Source: Planctomycetota bacterium (GTDB lineage: Bacteria > Planctomycetota > Phycisphaerae > Phycisphaerales > SM1A02). From it: a stretch of 64,000 bases of DNA. The stretch is from assembly GCA_016872835.1 (NCBI GenBank), contig VGYX01000001.1:62001-126000 (forward strand). Reading direction: 5' to 3'. Position 1 is the first letter of the stretch; every line of letters starts with the position of its first letter. This document shows, piece after piece, positions 24,661-33,893 of the stretch. Position numbers and translations under genes: made by a program. The notes beneath the pieces were generated by a model. The model was not told the DNA's origin. It made no database searches and worked only from the letters and a program-made list of their open reading frames with translations.

Positions 24661-26217
24661 TCAACGGACCACGCGCGACCAGATGGTGCCAGTCGGGCCG
24701 TCCTTCACCTGCACACCAAGCGCAGCCAGTTCATCGCGGACCTGATCGCTGGCGGCCCAGTCCTTCGCCGCGCGGGCGGCGGTGCGGCGCGCCAACAGCG
24801 CGTTCACCTGCGCTTCCAGATCGTCTGCGGCCTTCGAGGCCACCGGACGGTTGCGGTCAAGCACGTCGAGCACCGAGTCCATGCGGCGCAGCGCCTTCAA
24901 CTCGCGAGCCGGGCAGGCGTTCAAATGATCCTGGCCGAGCGCCTCGTTCAGTGCTGCGATCGCGCGCGCCACGTTCAGGTCGTCGCACAGCGCTTCGGTG
25001 AACGAAGCAAGGGCCGACTCGAGCGGGCCCGGCGTGGCGGCTGCGTGGCGTACGGCCAGCGCGACGTTTCCTGAGGTCCGCAGCGCCGCGATCGAAGCTT
25101 CCAGCGCCTCGGCGTGACGGCTCCAGCGATCGATCATGCGCTGGCAATCGGTCAAGCCCTGCAGCGTGAAGTTCGAGTTGGTGCGATAGTGCGTGCGCAC
25201 GAGTTCCAGTCGCAGCGCCGCCGGCGTGACGCCCTTGGCGAACAGGTCGCGCGCGGTGAAGAAATTGCCCTTGCTCTTGGACATCTTCTGACCCTCGACG
25301 ACCAGATGGCGCGTGTGGAACCACAGGCGCGCGAAGGTGGGCTTGCCGAAGCAGCAGCGGCTCTGGGCGATCTCGCACTCATGGTGCGGGAAGATGTTGT
25401 CCTCGCCGCCTGAGTGCAGGTCGATCTGCTCGCCAAGCAGGCCCGCGGCCATCGCGCTGCACTCGAGATGCCAGCCCGGGTAGCCCGCGCCCCATGGCGA
25501 ATCCCACTTCATCAGGTGCTTCGCGTCAGGCTTCCACAGCATGAAGTCGGCGGGGTGACGCTTGGAGGCCTGGTTTTCCGCGCTGACGCGGCCGCCCTCG
25601 CCCTCGCGGAGCGCGTCGAGCGTGTTGCCACTGAGCTTGCCGTAGTCGGGAAAGCTGCGGACATCGAAGTACACGACGCCATCCCGCGCCACGTAGGCGT
25701 GACCGCGGTCCACCAGTCCCTGCACCATCGCGATCATCTGCGGCACCCATCGCGTGGGACGCGGCATCAGCGCCGGATCGCGCTCGGCCTCGATGGCCAC
25801 CTTCAGACCAAGCAGGCGCGCGTCCTCGAGAAACCGTGTGGCGTAGAAGTCGGCGATCGCGAGCGGATCATTTGGATCGATCGTGGCGCCGGCCGGGAGC
25901 GTGCCGGACTTCTTCGCCTCGGCCAGGCGGCGGCCCGCCACAGCCATCTTGTCCTCGCCGCCGCCATCAGCCTGTGCATCGTCGGTCATGTGACCCACGT
26001 CGGTGATGTTCATCACATGACGCACCGCAACGCCTGTCAGCTCGATCGCGCGCCGAAGGATGTCCGCGTTCAGGAAGCTGCGGAAGTTGCCGATGTGCGC
26101 GTCGTCGTAGACCGTCGGACCGCAGCTATAGAAGGTGACGGGACCGTTCGGGCCAGCCAAGGGGTGCAACCCAACGTCGTGGCCCGAGAGGGTGTCATGG
26201 ATACGGACCATCGGCAT
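24661..26217 (-). CDS. cysS: cysteinyl-tRNA synthetase
   Basis: Class I synthetase of 518 residues. The zinc-binding Cys is C32 in [10 protein letters not shown], the HIGH motif is HIGN (41-44), and KMSKS occurs in [26 protein letters not shown] and HHECEIAQS add the remaining zinc ligands. The protein is somewhat longer than the E. coli enzyme because of an insertion after the HIGH domain ([19 protein letters not shown]). TATGCT ends 8 bases before the ATG. Confidence 0.97.
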   Translation of the reverse strand: MPMVRIHDTLSGHDVGLHPLAGPNGPVTFYSCGPTVYDDAHIGNFRSFLNADILRRAIELTGVAVRHVMNITDVGHMTDDAQADGGGEDKMAVAGRRLAEAKKSGTLPAGATIDPNDPLAIADFYATRFLEDARLLGLKVAIEAERDPALMPRPTRWVPQMIAMVQGLVDRGHAYVARDGVVYFDVRSFPDYGKLSGNTLDALREGEGGRVSAENQASKRHPADFMLWKPDAKHLMKWDSPWGAGYPGWHLECSAMAAGLLGEQIDLHSGGEDNIFPHHECEIAQSRCCFGKPTFARLWFHTRHLVVEGQKMSKSKGNFFTARDLFAKGVTPAALRLELVRTHYRTNSNFTLQGLTDCQRMIDRWSRHAEALEASIAALRTSGNVALAVRHAAATPGPLESALASFTEALCDDLNVARAIAALNEALGQDHLNACPARELKALRRMDSVLDVLDRNRPVASKAADDLEAQVNALLARRTAARAAKDWAASDQVRDELAALGVQVKDGPTGTIWSRVVR

Positions 26218-26225
26218 GCGCCGGG

Positions 26226-26231
26226 AGCATA
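26226..26231 (-). promoter_or_regulatory. cysS -10 element (TATGCT)
   Basis: TATGCT on the minus strand, after TCG, ends 8 bases before the cysS ATG. Confidence 0.45.
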
Positions 26232-26256
26232 CGAGGCGGCATCGCCAGTCGATCGC

Positions 26257-27087
26257 TCAGCGCTGCATGGGCTTGAGCATCCGGACCTCTCGCTGCGGGA
26301 GGAGAATCTTGACGCTCGCCGTGCGAAACTGCTCGAGGATCGCGCGCAACACCTCCGAGCTGGCAACGCCCGCCTCGGCGACTTGCGTCCATGGACATAC
26401 CGCGATGGTCACTGATGCGTCGCCCAGATTCGTCACGCGCACGACCGGCGCTGGATCCCTCATGATTCGCGGATTGGAGCCCAGCACCTCGTCGATCACG
26501 CGGAGAGCGTGCCCAATGTCGGTGTCGTGGGCCACGCCCACGCTCAGATTCAGCTGACGCAGCGTGCCGTAATTGTGCAGAATCTCGCCGACGATCTTGC
26601 GGTTGGGAATGATCACGATGGACCGGTCGGGGTGACTCAGCATCGTGCTGAACAGGGTGATCGCCTCGACGCGCCCCTCCTCGTTGTGGATGTCGATGTA
26701 CTCGCCCACCCGGAACGGTCGCGTGAGAATGATGGTGAGCCCAGCCACCGCGTTGCCCAGCACACCCTGCAACGCGAGCGCCACACCCGCGCCCGCCACA
26801 CCGAGGCCAGCGATGAGCGGCAGCAGCTCCACGCCGAGGTTCTGCAGCGCCATGATCACGAAGATCGCCATCACGGCGAGGCGCACAATACGCAGCAGCA
26901 GCAGGCGTAGCGGCGGCTCCATCTCCACGCGCGCGATCCCGCGCTCAACGGCGCGCGCGATGGCGCGCGACACGAAAAGGCCGATCACGAACACCACGAT
27001 CGCGCTCAGTGCGTTGGGCCCGAACTCCACCAGCAGGTCGATGGCGCGATTCTTCAGGTGCTGGAGGGAGTCGATCTGGGAGGGCAT
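26257..27087 (-). CDS. small-conductance mechanosensitive channel (MscS family)
   Basis: A 276-residue inner-membrane channel close in size to E. coli MscS. Three helices are seen: ALSAIVVFVIGLFVSRAIA, LAVMAIFVIMALQNLGV, and the pore helix GLGVAGAGVALALQGVLGNA, with the Gly/Ala packing pattern of TM3. The beta domain follows (RPFRVGEYIDIHNEEGRV) and then the C-terminal vestibule. It opens under membrane tension to release solutes. ATG at 27087, with GGAG 6 bases upstream, is preferred over one 30 bases earlier. Confidence 0.93.
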   Translation of the reverse strand: MPSQIDSLQHLKNRAIDLLVEFGPNALSAIVVFVIGLFVSRAIARAVERGIARVEMEPPLRLLLLRIVRLAVMAIFVIMALQNLGVELLPLIAGLGVAGAGVALALQGVLGNAVAGLTIILTRPFRVGEYIDIHNEEGRVEAITLFSTMLSHPDRSIVIIPNRKIVGEILHNYGTLRQLNLSVGVAHDTDIGHALRVIDEVLGSNPRIMRDPAPVVRVTNLGDASVTIAVCPWTQVAEAGVASSEVLRAILEQFRTASVKILLPQREVRMLKPMQR

Positions 27088-27132
27088 GGCGCTCCAAAGA
27101 ATGCCGCAAGTCCGCACGAAGCGCCAACGGCT

Positions 27133-27945
27133 TCAGGACGCCCGGATCAGCTGTCCGATGCGCCTGAAATACGTGGCCTTCATCCAGGCATGCCAAAAAC
27201 CCGCGCGCCCATCGAGGAGACCGAGCCGCCGGACGTAGCCGTCCAGAAAGTAGGCGGCCGGCAGCCACCACGCACCCAGCAGTCGGTACTTGGTGCGCTG
27301 CCGTTCGGTCAGGTCCTGCATGCCGGTCCCTCGCAACAGGATCACGCGGCGCGCCTCCCACTGCGCGTAAGCCTCGTGGCGACGCTGCCAGTGGTCCAAG
27401 CCGCGGTCGTCCCGGTGATCGATGCGCGTGCGGATCTCGCCAATCGATCCCGCGAGCACCGGATGCTCGTGGATCTCCATGTCGAGTTCGCTCCAGTGGT
27501 CCTCATCGATGCGCTCATATTCGCCCGAGCCCACGCGGAACAGCGCCAACTTTCGGTTGGGTGTTCCATGCCGAAGCCTTTGGCCCATGAACCAGTTGTC
27601 GTAGGTGAGCCAGAACCCCGCATGCGGGGTGCCGGGAAGCATGGCCGCGAGTTCGTCACAGAACGCGTCATCCACGATTTCATCGGCGTCCAGGAACAGC
27701 ACCCACGGCGTCGCGGGGCGATGCTCGCGCAGGAACCAGTTGCGCTTCTTCGGGAAGCGCCCGTTCCAGCTGAACTGGATCACGTCCGCACCGTGGGCGC
27801 GTGCGATGTCGCAGGTGCGGTCCGTGGAGCCGGAGTCCACCACCACCACGCGCGTGAACCGTGACAGTCGCGCGAGACATGTGGCCAGCCCGCGTTCCTC
27901 GTTGCGCACAGGAATGACGACCGTGATCGGCAGGTCAGCAGCCAC
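27133..27945 (-). CDS. family 2 glycosyltransferase (WaaE/KdtX-like)
   Basis: A 270-residue GT-A fold enzyme, cytoplasmic or membrane-associated. Motifs are VVIPVRNEE at the N-terminus, VVVDSGSTDRT, then the metal-binding DADE in WVLFLDADEIVDD. The pattern NRKLALFRVG and the C-terminal W-rich region (AWWLPAAYFLDGYVRR) resemble the LPS core beta-glucosyltransferase WaaE group. It is the last gene of the fnl operon, 57 bases after the GT4-GT4 fusion, and probably adds one sugar of the repeat unit. Donor and linkage cannot be read from sequence. Confidence 0.9.
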   Translation of the reverse strand: MAADLPITVVIPVRNEERGLATCLARLSRFTRVVVVDSGSTDRTCDIARAHGADVIQFSWNGRFPKKRNWFLREHRPATPWVLFLDADEIVDDAFCDELAAMLPGTPHAGFWLTYDNWFMGQRLRHGTPNRKLALFRVGSGEYERIDEDHWSELDMEIHEHPVLAGSIGEIRTRIDHRDDRGLDHWQRRHEAYAQWEARRVILLRGTGMQDLTERQRTKYRLLGAWWLPAAYFLDGYVRRLGLLDGRAGFWHAWMKATYFRRIGQLIRAS

Positions 27946-28002
27946 GGATCGCCTCCATGGCGTCCGCGCACGGCCCGGATCGACTCGATCCCGGGCGTCG
28001 GG

Positions 28003-30435
28003 TCACGCGTGCACCTCGACGATGCGATGCAGCAGGGCGTGCCACGCCGCGCAGGCGCGCTGCGTGTCATAGCGCTCGACCAGCACGCGGCGCCCGCGAT
28101 TGCCCATCTGCCTGGCTCGCTCCGGATCCTGGCGGAGCGACTGCACGGCGTCGGAGAGCCCACGTCCATCCCCCGGCTCGACGACCACGCCGCATCCCTC
28201 GTCCACAACCACTCGAGCGACCTCGCTCGTTCGGGGACCGATGAAGATCAGCGGTCGGCCCGCCGCCAGCACGCCGTAGAACTTGCTCGGCACCATCAGA
28301 CCGGCGAACTCGTTGGCCATCGTGACCAGATGCACGTCACCGAGCGCGAGCAGTTCGCCCAAACGCCCACGCGGCTGATACGGCTGCAGGACCGCGTTCT
28401 GGATGTGCTGGGTCTGGACGAAGCTCTCGAGCTCCGCCTTCTTGGTGCCGCCACCGACCACCACCCAGCGAAGGGCGTCCTCGGACGACAGCATGCGCAT
28501 GGCCTCGAACAGGGTGGCGTTGTCGTGTCCGATGCCGAAGTTGCCGGAGTACTCCACCACGAAGCGGTCACCGATCGCCCATTCGGTCCGAAGCGGATTG
28601 CTGGTTCGCTCGAGGTCCCGAACCTCGTTCGGGTCGCTCCAGACATGGATCATCTCCACCTTCCTCGGATCGATGCCGCGCTCCAGGACCCGCTCGCGCA
28701 TGCACCGACCCAGCACGATCACCACGTCCGCATGGCGCATGCAGAAGGATTCGATCGCCGCGAAGAATCGGTGCAGCAGCGATCCTCGACGCAGCAGACC
28801 CGCCGCGACCGGCACTTCCGGGTAGAGATCCATCGCCCAGAACGCGAAACGCGATCCTCGTATCCACTTGAGCAGAAGACCGACCACCGCGATGAAAGGC
28901 GGCGTCGTGAAGCAGACCACCGCGTCGGGCCGTGGCAGCCGGAACGCCTTCAGCGCGGCGGCGGCGTAGAACGCCACGAAATCGAAGACGCGCCCGGCGA
29001 TCCGGCGCTTGCCGAACGCGCTGTGCGCAACGCGCACGATGCGGATCCCGTCCACAAGATCCTCGGACGGAAGCGTGACGCCGGACTCGCCGTAGATGCT
29101 TCGCGAGGCAAGTGCCATGACGGAATCACCCCGCTGCACCAGATAGCGCGCGAGATCATGGCCATGCTGTGCCGTGGCGGCCACGTCGGGCCAGAAGACC
29201 TGATTCACCATCAGCACCCGCAGCGACCGCGGTGCGACGCTTTCGTCGGGTTGCAGGGCCTTCACGATCTGGCGCACGGCCGCCGTGGAGGAAAAGAGCC
29301 GATCGGAGAGGTCCCGCCCACGCGCGCGCACCGCCTCCATCTCGGCGGGATTCGAGAGCAGATCCTCAGCGAGCCTGCACAGCATGTCCGCGTCGCCGCC
29401 CGTGCAGACCCGACCGACCCGCTCGTCGTTGATCAGCCGTTCCAGGTCGTTGCCCGGATTGATGCGTGCAAGCACCGGAATGCCCGCCTGCATGTAGGTC
29501 AGGAACTTGCCCGGAATGTTGTGCGACTTGTGGCGGACGTCCAGCGCGACGATGCCCACGTGGCACTGCGCCAGGAGACCCGGGATCTCCTTCGGCTCGA
29601 TCTCGTCGTGGAACAGGACGTTGTCGAGACGCTTCGACTCGACCATCGCCGCGAATCGTGCCGCGTCGCTGCCTCGGCCGACGAACAGGAATCCCACATC
29701 CTCGCGCGCGCGCAGGCGCTCGGCGAGTTCCACGAAGTCGTCCATACCCTGGGCCACACCCATGTTGCCCGCGTAGACGAAGACCTTGCGACCTACGAGC
29801 GCTGTCTGCGACAGGTCGATTCGGCATCCCTCGTTGGTCGCCGGTCGCAGCCAGTTCTGCAGCACTTCGAGCCTTCGGCCGGTGCGCCGTGCCCAGCCCT
29901 CGAGGTAGGGCATGTTCGCCGGCGTCTGCACACCGATCGTGTCGGCCACCGCGTACTGACCCCGCTCGATCCACTTGAAGAACCGGTACGCCAGACCGCG
30001 GCGCATGAGGCCCATGTCCACGGCCCACTCTGGGAAGATGTCACGCAGGATCAGGTAGCTGCGACAGCGGCTCTCGCGCCGGAGCACCTTCACGATCGGG
30101 CCGAGGAAGATGGTCGGCGAATACCACACCACGCCGTCCCAGCCCTCGCGTCCAAGTCCGCTCTGTCGCAGCGCGCGCAGCAGCACATGGGGCAGCCGCA
30201 TCTCGTTGATCGTGCGCCGGATGTAGTCGATGTCCTTGGTGCGCGGCGTGCGCACGCGCAGCACGGTGATGTTGCCGTCGCGCTCGATCCTCCAGGGCTC
30301 CTCGAGCGCGGCATTCGGCACGATCACCGTCGGCTCATGACCCTGCTCCACGAACTCACGCACCAGGTCGCGCATCTGCACCGCACCCGAGATGCGGAGC
30401 GGCGGATACGTGTCGGCGACGATGGCGAGGCGCAT
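28003..30435 (-). CDS. fusion of two family 4 glycosyltransferases (WbuB-like + WcaI-like)
   Basis: One frame of 810 residues holds two complete GT-B enzymes. Residues 1-394 start RLAIVADTYPPLRISGAVQM and include ILRDIFPEWAVDMGLM and a C-terminal GNMGVAQGMDDFVELA, matching WbuB, the L-FucNAc transferase usually encoded beside fnlABC. Residues about 405-808 start RVLMVNQVFWPDVAATAQHG and have AMDLYPEVPVAAGLL and PSKFYGVLAAGRPLIFIG. Both halves keep the E-x7-E-type donor region or its equivalent. A short linker (about 395-404) joins them, and no frameshift is needed. The fused protein may add two successive sugars. The gene starts 18 bases after fnlC. Confidence 0.92.
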   Translation of the reverse strand: MRLAIVADTYPPLRISGAVQMRDLVREFVEQGHEPTVIVPNAALEEPWRIERDGNITVLRVRTPRTKDIDYIRRTINEMRLPHVLLRALRQSGLGREGWDGVVWYSPTIFLGPIVKVLRRESRCRSYLILRDIFPEWAVDMGLMRRGLAYRFFKWIERGQYAVADTIGVQTPANMPYLEGWARRTGRRLEVLQNWLRPATNEGCRIDLSQTALVGRKVFVYAGNMGVAQGMDDFVELAERLRAREDVGFLFVGRGSDAARFAAMVESKRLDNVLFHDEIEPKEIPGLLAQCHVGIVALDVRHKSHNIPGKFLTYMQAGIPVLARINPGNDLERLINDERVGRVCTGGDADMLCRLAEDLLSNPAEMEAVRARGRDLSDRLFSSTAAVRQIVKALQPDESVAPRSLRVLMVNQVFWPDVAATAQHGHDLARYLVQRGDSVMALASRSIYGESGVTLPSEDLVDGIRIVRVAHSAFGKRRIAGRVFDFVAFYAAAALKAFRLPRPDAVVCFTTPPFIAVVGLLLKWIRGSRFAFWAMDLYPEVPVAAGLLRRGSLLHRFFAAIESFCMRHADVVIVLGRCMRERVLERGIDPRKVEMIHVWSDPNEVRDLERTSNPLRTEWAIGDRFVVEYSGNFGIGHDNATLFEAMRMLSSEDALRWVVVGGGTKKAELESFVQTQHIQNAVLQPYQPRGRLGELLALGDVHLVTMANEFAGLMVPSKFYGVLAAGRPLIFIGPRTSEVARVVVDEGCGVVVEPGDGRGLSDAVQSLRQDPERARQMGNRGRRVLVERYDTQRACAAWHALLHRIVEVHA

Positions 30436-30453
30436 GCGGCGGGGCCCGTCGGA

Positions 30454-31590
30454 TCAGCGGGCGGCCTTCCGCCAGACCACCCGATTCACGTAGTCGGTGT
30501 AACTGTGGATGATCCGGACGACCTTGTCGGAGACGTTGGGCATGGAATAGTCCTCGACGAGTCGGAGCTGACGGCGCTCACCGCGCGCCTGATCCGCGAG
30601 GATGTGCAGGCCCTGTAGCACGCGCTCCGCGTCGAGGCCCACCATCATCACCGCCGCCTCCTCCATGCCTTCCGGGCGCTCATGCGCCTCGCGGATGTTC
30701 AGCGCGGGGAAGTTCAGGATCGAGGACTCCTCGTTGATGGTGCCGCTGTCGGACAGCACCGCGCGCGCGTGCATCTGCAGGTGCACGTAGTCGGTGAAGC
30801 CAAGCGGCTTCAGGAGACGCACCCCTGCATGAAACGTGCTTCCCGTGGCGTCGACGCGCTTCTGCGTACGCGGATGGGTGGAGACGATCACGGGCAGGCC
30901 GAATGTCTCGGCCACGGTGTTCAGGGTGTGGACGAGTCGGGCGAAGCTTTTGTCGCCATCCACGTTCTCCTCGCGGTGCGCACTCACCATGAAGTAGCCC
31001 TCGCGCTTCAGGCCAAGCCGCCGCAGCACGTCGGACGCATCGATCTTCGGGCGATAGTGGTGCAGCACCTCGTACAGGGGGCTGCCGGTCTTGATCACCA
31101 TGTCCGCAGGCAGCCCCTCCGCCAGCAGGTACTCGCGCGCGATCGAGCTGTAGGTCAGGTTGATGTCGGCCGCATGATCCACGATGCGACGGTTGATCTC
31201 CTCGGGCACGCGCTGGTCGAAGCAGCGGTTGCCCGCCTCCATGTGGAACACGGGGATCTTGCTTCGCTTCGCCGGGATGACCGCAAGGCAGCTGTTGGTG
31301 TCTCCGAGCACCAGCAGCGCGTCGGGCTTCACCTTCGCCAGTACCTGGTCCACCGCGATGATCACCTTCCCGATGGTCTCGGCGCCCGTGGCACCAGCGG
31401 CCTCCAGGAAGTGGTCGGGCTTCCGGATGCCCAGATCCTCGAAGAAGATCTGGTTGAGCTCGTAGTCGTAGTTCTGGCCCGTGTGGATGATCACGTGCTC
31501 GCAGTACAGATCGAGCTTCGCCATCACGCGCGAGAGGCGGATGATCTCGGGGCGGGTTCCGACAACGGTGGTGACCTTGAGTTTCGTCAT
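30454..31590 (-). CDS. fnlC: UDP-N-acetyl-hexosamine 2-epimerase for UDP-L-FucNAc synthesis
   Basis: A 378-residue non-hydrolysing epimerase of the WecB fold. The start [16 protein letters not shown], then [34 protein letters not shown] and [20 protein letters not shown] are family signatures, including the Asp, Glu and His residues around the UDP site. Next to fnlA and fnlB it is assigned the last step, turning UDP-2-acetamido-2,6-dideoxy-L-talose into UDP-L-FucNAc (as in FnlC/WbjD/CapG). The ATG at 31590 is 2 bases from the fnlB stop. Confidence 0.92.
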   Translation of the reverse strand: MTKLKVTTVVGTRPEIIRLSRVMAKLDLYCEHVIIHTGQNYDYELNQIFFEDLGIRKPDHFLEAAGATGAETIGKVIIAVDQVLAKVKPDALLVLGDTNSCLAVIPAKRSKIPVFHMEAGNRCFDQRVPEEINRRIVDHAADINLTYSSIAREYLLAEGLPADMVIKTGSPLYEVLHHYRPKIDASDVLRRLGLKREGYFMVSAHREENVDGDKSFARLVHTLNTVAETFGLPVIVSTHPRTQKRVDATGSTFHAGVRLLKPLGFTDYVHLQMHARAVLSDSGTINEESSILNFPALNIREAHERPEGMEEAAVMMVGLDAERVLQGLHILADQARGERRQLRLVEDYSMPNVSDKVVRIIHSYTDYVNRVVWRKAAR

Positions 31591-31591
31591 G

Positions 31592-32713
31592 TCAGACCTT
31601 GTGGGTAATCGTGTCGGGACGCTCGCGATCGAAGAGCTCGTTGGCCCACAACAGTACAACGAGCTCGGTCTCGCCGATGTTCGTGATGTCGTGGGCCCAG
31701 CCTGGCACCGTGTCCACCACCTGCGGAGCCTCGCCGGAGGTCTCCAGCGAGAAGCTCTCGCCGGTGACCACATGGCGGAAACCGAAGCGCGCCTTGCCGC
31801 CGACCACCAAGAACTTCTCGTTCTTCGTGTGGTGATAGTGGCCGCCGCGCGTGATGCCCGGGTGTGCGGTGAAGAACGAGAACTGCCCTGAATCCCCGGT
31901 ACGAAGCATTTCGGCGAAGGCCCCCCGCGGATCCACGTGCTTCGTGATGGGGTACGCGAAGTCCTCCTTCGGCAGGAAGCTCAGGTACGTCGCGTACAGG
32001 GCGCGAAGGAATCCCGTCCCGACCGGATCGATGCCGAGCTGGCGCCGGATGTCGTGGAAGCGGCGGATGTGCCCCGCCATCTCCCCGACGGTCGTGGCGT
32101 ACACGGGCTGCACCGTGCGATAGGGCCCGCCTGGCAGCCGCTCGCCACGCCCATGCGCGTCCAGGATCGCCAGGAAGGCGTCGACCACGTCATCCACGTA
32201 CACCAGGCTGACCGGCGCCGCAGGATCATGGATGTTGATGGGAAGTCCGCGGGCGATGTTGTGACAGAACGTCGCGACGGCGGAGTTGTAGTTCGGGCGG
32301 CTCCACTTGCCGAACACGTTGGGGAGCCGGAACACGTGCACGGAGTCCTGGGCATCGGGCACCGTCGACAGCAGCGCGTCCTCGCCCGCACGCTTGCTGT
32401 GTCCGTACGGATTGTCGCGCTCGGCTTGCGTGGAGGAGGAGACGATGACCGGCACACCCCCGCCGCGCGCCGCGACCATCGCGGCCAGACACGCGGTGAA
32501 GTCGCGATTGCCCACCATGAACTCGGCGGGATCCTGCGGCCGGTTCACGCCCGCAAGGTGGAACACCACGTCGCAGCGTGCCACGCCTTCACGAAGCGCC
32601 TCGTCGCTCGTGCCCCGATCGAACGGGATGATCTCGGTACCCGCGCGCTCACGCAGGCGCACGCAAAGATTCTGGCCGATGAAGCCCTCGCTGCCGGTGA
32701 CGAGCGCGCGCAT
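31592..32713 (-). CDS. fnlB: UDP-2-acetamido-2,6-dideoxy-L-talose-forming bifunctional reductase/epimerase
   Basis: A 373-residue CapF/WbjC/FnlB type protein. The N-terminal SDR domain has [14 protein letters not shown] and a YGHSKRAGE motif (Tyr and Lys of the active site). The C-terminal cupin domain begins near [12 protein letters not shown] and carries [20 protein letters not shown], whose His and Glu residues hold zinc. The cupin epimerises the keto sugar at C3 and the SDR reduces it at C4. It sits between fnlA and fnlC, with gaps of 6 and 1 bases. Confidence 0.94.
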   Translation of the reverse strand: MRALVTGSEGFIGQNLCVRLRERAGTEIIPFDRGTSDEALREGVARCDVVFHLAGVNRPQDPAEFMVGNRDFTACLAAMVAARGGGVPVIVSSSTQAERDNPYGHSKRAGEDALLSTVPDAQDSVHVFRLPNVFGKWSRPNYNSAVATFCHNIARGLPINIHDPAAPVSLVYVDDVVDAFLAILDAHGRGERLPGGPYRTVQPVYATTVGEMAGHIRRFHDIRRQLGIDPVGTGFLRALYATYLSFLPKEDFAYPITKHVDPRGAFAEMLRTGDSGQFSFFTAHPGITRGGHYHHTKNEKFLVVGGKARFGFRHVVTGESFSLETSGEAPQVVDTVPGWAHDITNIGETELVVLLWANELFDRERPDTITHKV

Positions 32714-32719
32714 CGAAGG

Positions 32720-33754
32720 TCAGTCCACCGGCTGGGGTGTCTTGCCCGCCACGAGATCGCGCATGAACTCGAGCTTCATGAGCAGCTTCTTCGTGCCCTC
32801 GACGTCCAAGCGCGTGGTGTTGTGCGAGTTGTAGTCCTCGACCTTCGAGAGCTTTGCCTCGCCTTCCTCGAAGAACTTGCCGTAGTTCAGGTCGCGCATG
32901 TCCGGACGCACGCGGAAGTAGCCACCCAGATCCTCGCTCGCGAGCATCTCCTCGCGGCTGAGCAGCGTCTCGTAGACCTTCTCGCCGTGACGGGTGCCGA
33001 TCATCTTGATCGGGTGGTTCGGCTTGCCGAGCAGCTCAAGAATCGCCCTCGCCAGCGTGGCGATCGTGGCGGCGGGCGCTTTCTGGACGAAGATCTCGCC
33101 GTTGTTGCCGTGTTCGAACGCGTAGAGGACCAGCTCGACGGCGTCCTCCAGCGTCATCATGAACCGGGTCATGTCCGGATCAGTGACGGTGATGGGATTG
33201 CCGGCCAGGACCTGACTCACGAACAGCGGGATCACCGAGCCGCGCGAGGCCATCACGTTGCCGTACCGGGTGCCGCAGGCGACCATGCCCGTGCCCTCCA
33301 TGGTCCGCGACTTCGCGATCATGACCTTCTCCATCATGGCCTTGGAGATGCCCATGGCGTTGATCGGGTAGACGGCCTTGTCGGTACTCAGGCAGACCAC
33401 ACGCTTCACGCCGCAGTTCACGGCGGCTTCCAGCACGTTCTCGGTTCCCAGCACGTTGGTCTTCACCGCCTCGAGCGGGAAGAACTCGCACGAGGGCACC
33501 TGCTTCAGAGCCGCGGCGGTGAACACGAAGTCTACGCCGCGCATGGCGTTCATCACGCTGCCGTAGTCGCGCACGTCGCCGATGTAGAACTTCAGTTTTG
33601 GGCTGGCGTATCGCTTCCGGCAGTCGTCCTGCTTCTTCTCGTCGCGGCTGAAAATGCGGATCTCACCAATGTCGCTCGCGAGGAATCGCCGCATGACGGC
33701 ATTGCCGAAGGAGCCGGTGCCGCCGGTGACGAGAAGTGTCTTGTCCTTGAACAT
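32720..33754 (-). CDS. fnlA: UDP-GlcNAc 4,6-dehydratase/5-epimerase
   Basis: A 344-residue extended SDR that starts the UDP-L-FucNAc route. Motifs are LLVTGGTGSFGNAVMRRFL, FSRDEKKQDDCRKRY, and LSTDKAVYPINAMGISKAMMEK, in which Met replaces the usual catalytic Tyr and Lys is kept, as in FnlA/CapE/WbjB. The C-terminus NSHNTTRLDVEGTKKLL agrees with that group. It is preceded by 139 bases that hold no gene, after the flippase gene on the same strand. All three Fnl enzymes are present, so the pathway from UDP-GlcNAc is complete. Confidence 0.95.
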   Translation of the reverse strand: MFKDKTLLVTGGTGSFGNAVMRRFLASDIGEIRIFSRDEKKQDDCRKRYASPKLKFYIGDVRDYGSVMNAMRGVDFVFTAAALKQVPSCEFFPLEAVKTNVLGTENVLEAAVNCGVKRVVCLSTDKAVYPINAMGISKAMMEKVMIAKSRTMEGTGMVACGTRYGNVMASRGSVIPLFVSQVLAGNPITVTDPDMTRFMMTLEDAVELVLYAFEHGNNGEIFVQKAPAATIATLARAILELLGKPNHPIKMIGTRHGEKVYETLLSREEMLASEDLGGYFRVRPDMRDLNYGKFFEEGEAKLSKVEDYNSHNTTRLDVEGTKKLLMKLEFMRDLVAGKTPQPVD

Positions 33755-33893
33755 GCGCGGGGTACCTTGCTGGGTGCTTTCCGAATTCGCCAGCTTTTCG
33801 GGCGTTCAGCCCTTGAACATGAGATCAAACTACCCGAGCGTCGAGGATACCACGGTGCGTGCCGAACGGACCGACTCTCGGACTCACGCATGG

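Noticed and set aside
1-27000. T-box leaders before the synthetase genes
   Set aside because: argS, metG and cysS start codons directly follow -10 hexamers and proS lies 40 bases after the CHAD gene, so there is no space for a T-box.
28009-30618. Open frame of 869 codons opposite the glycosyltransferase fusion
   Set aside because: Antisense to a gene with clear GT4 motifs; the translation is low-complexity and has no domain.
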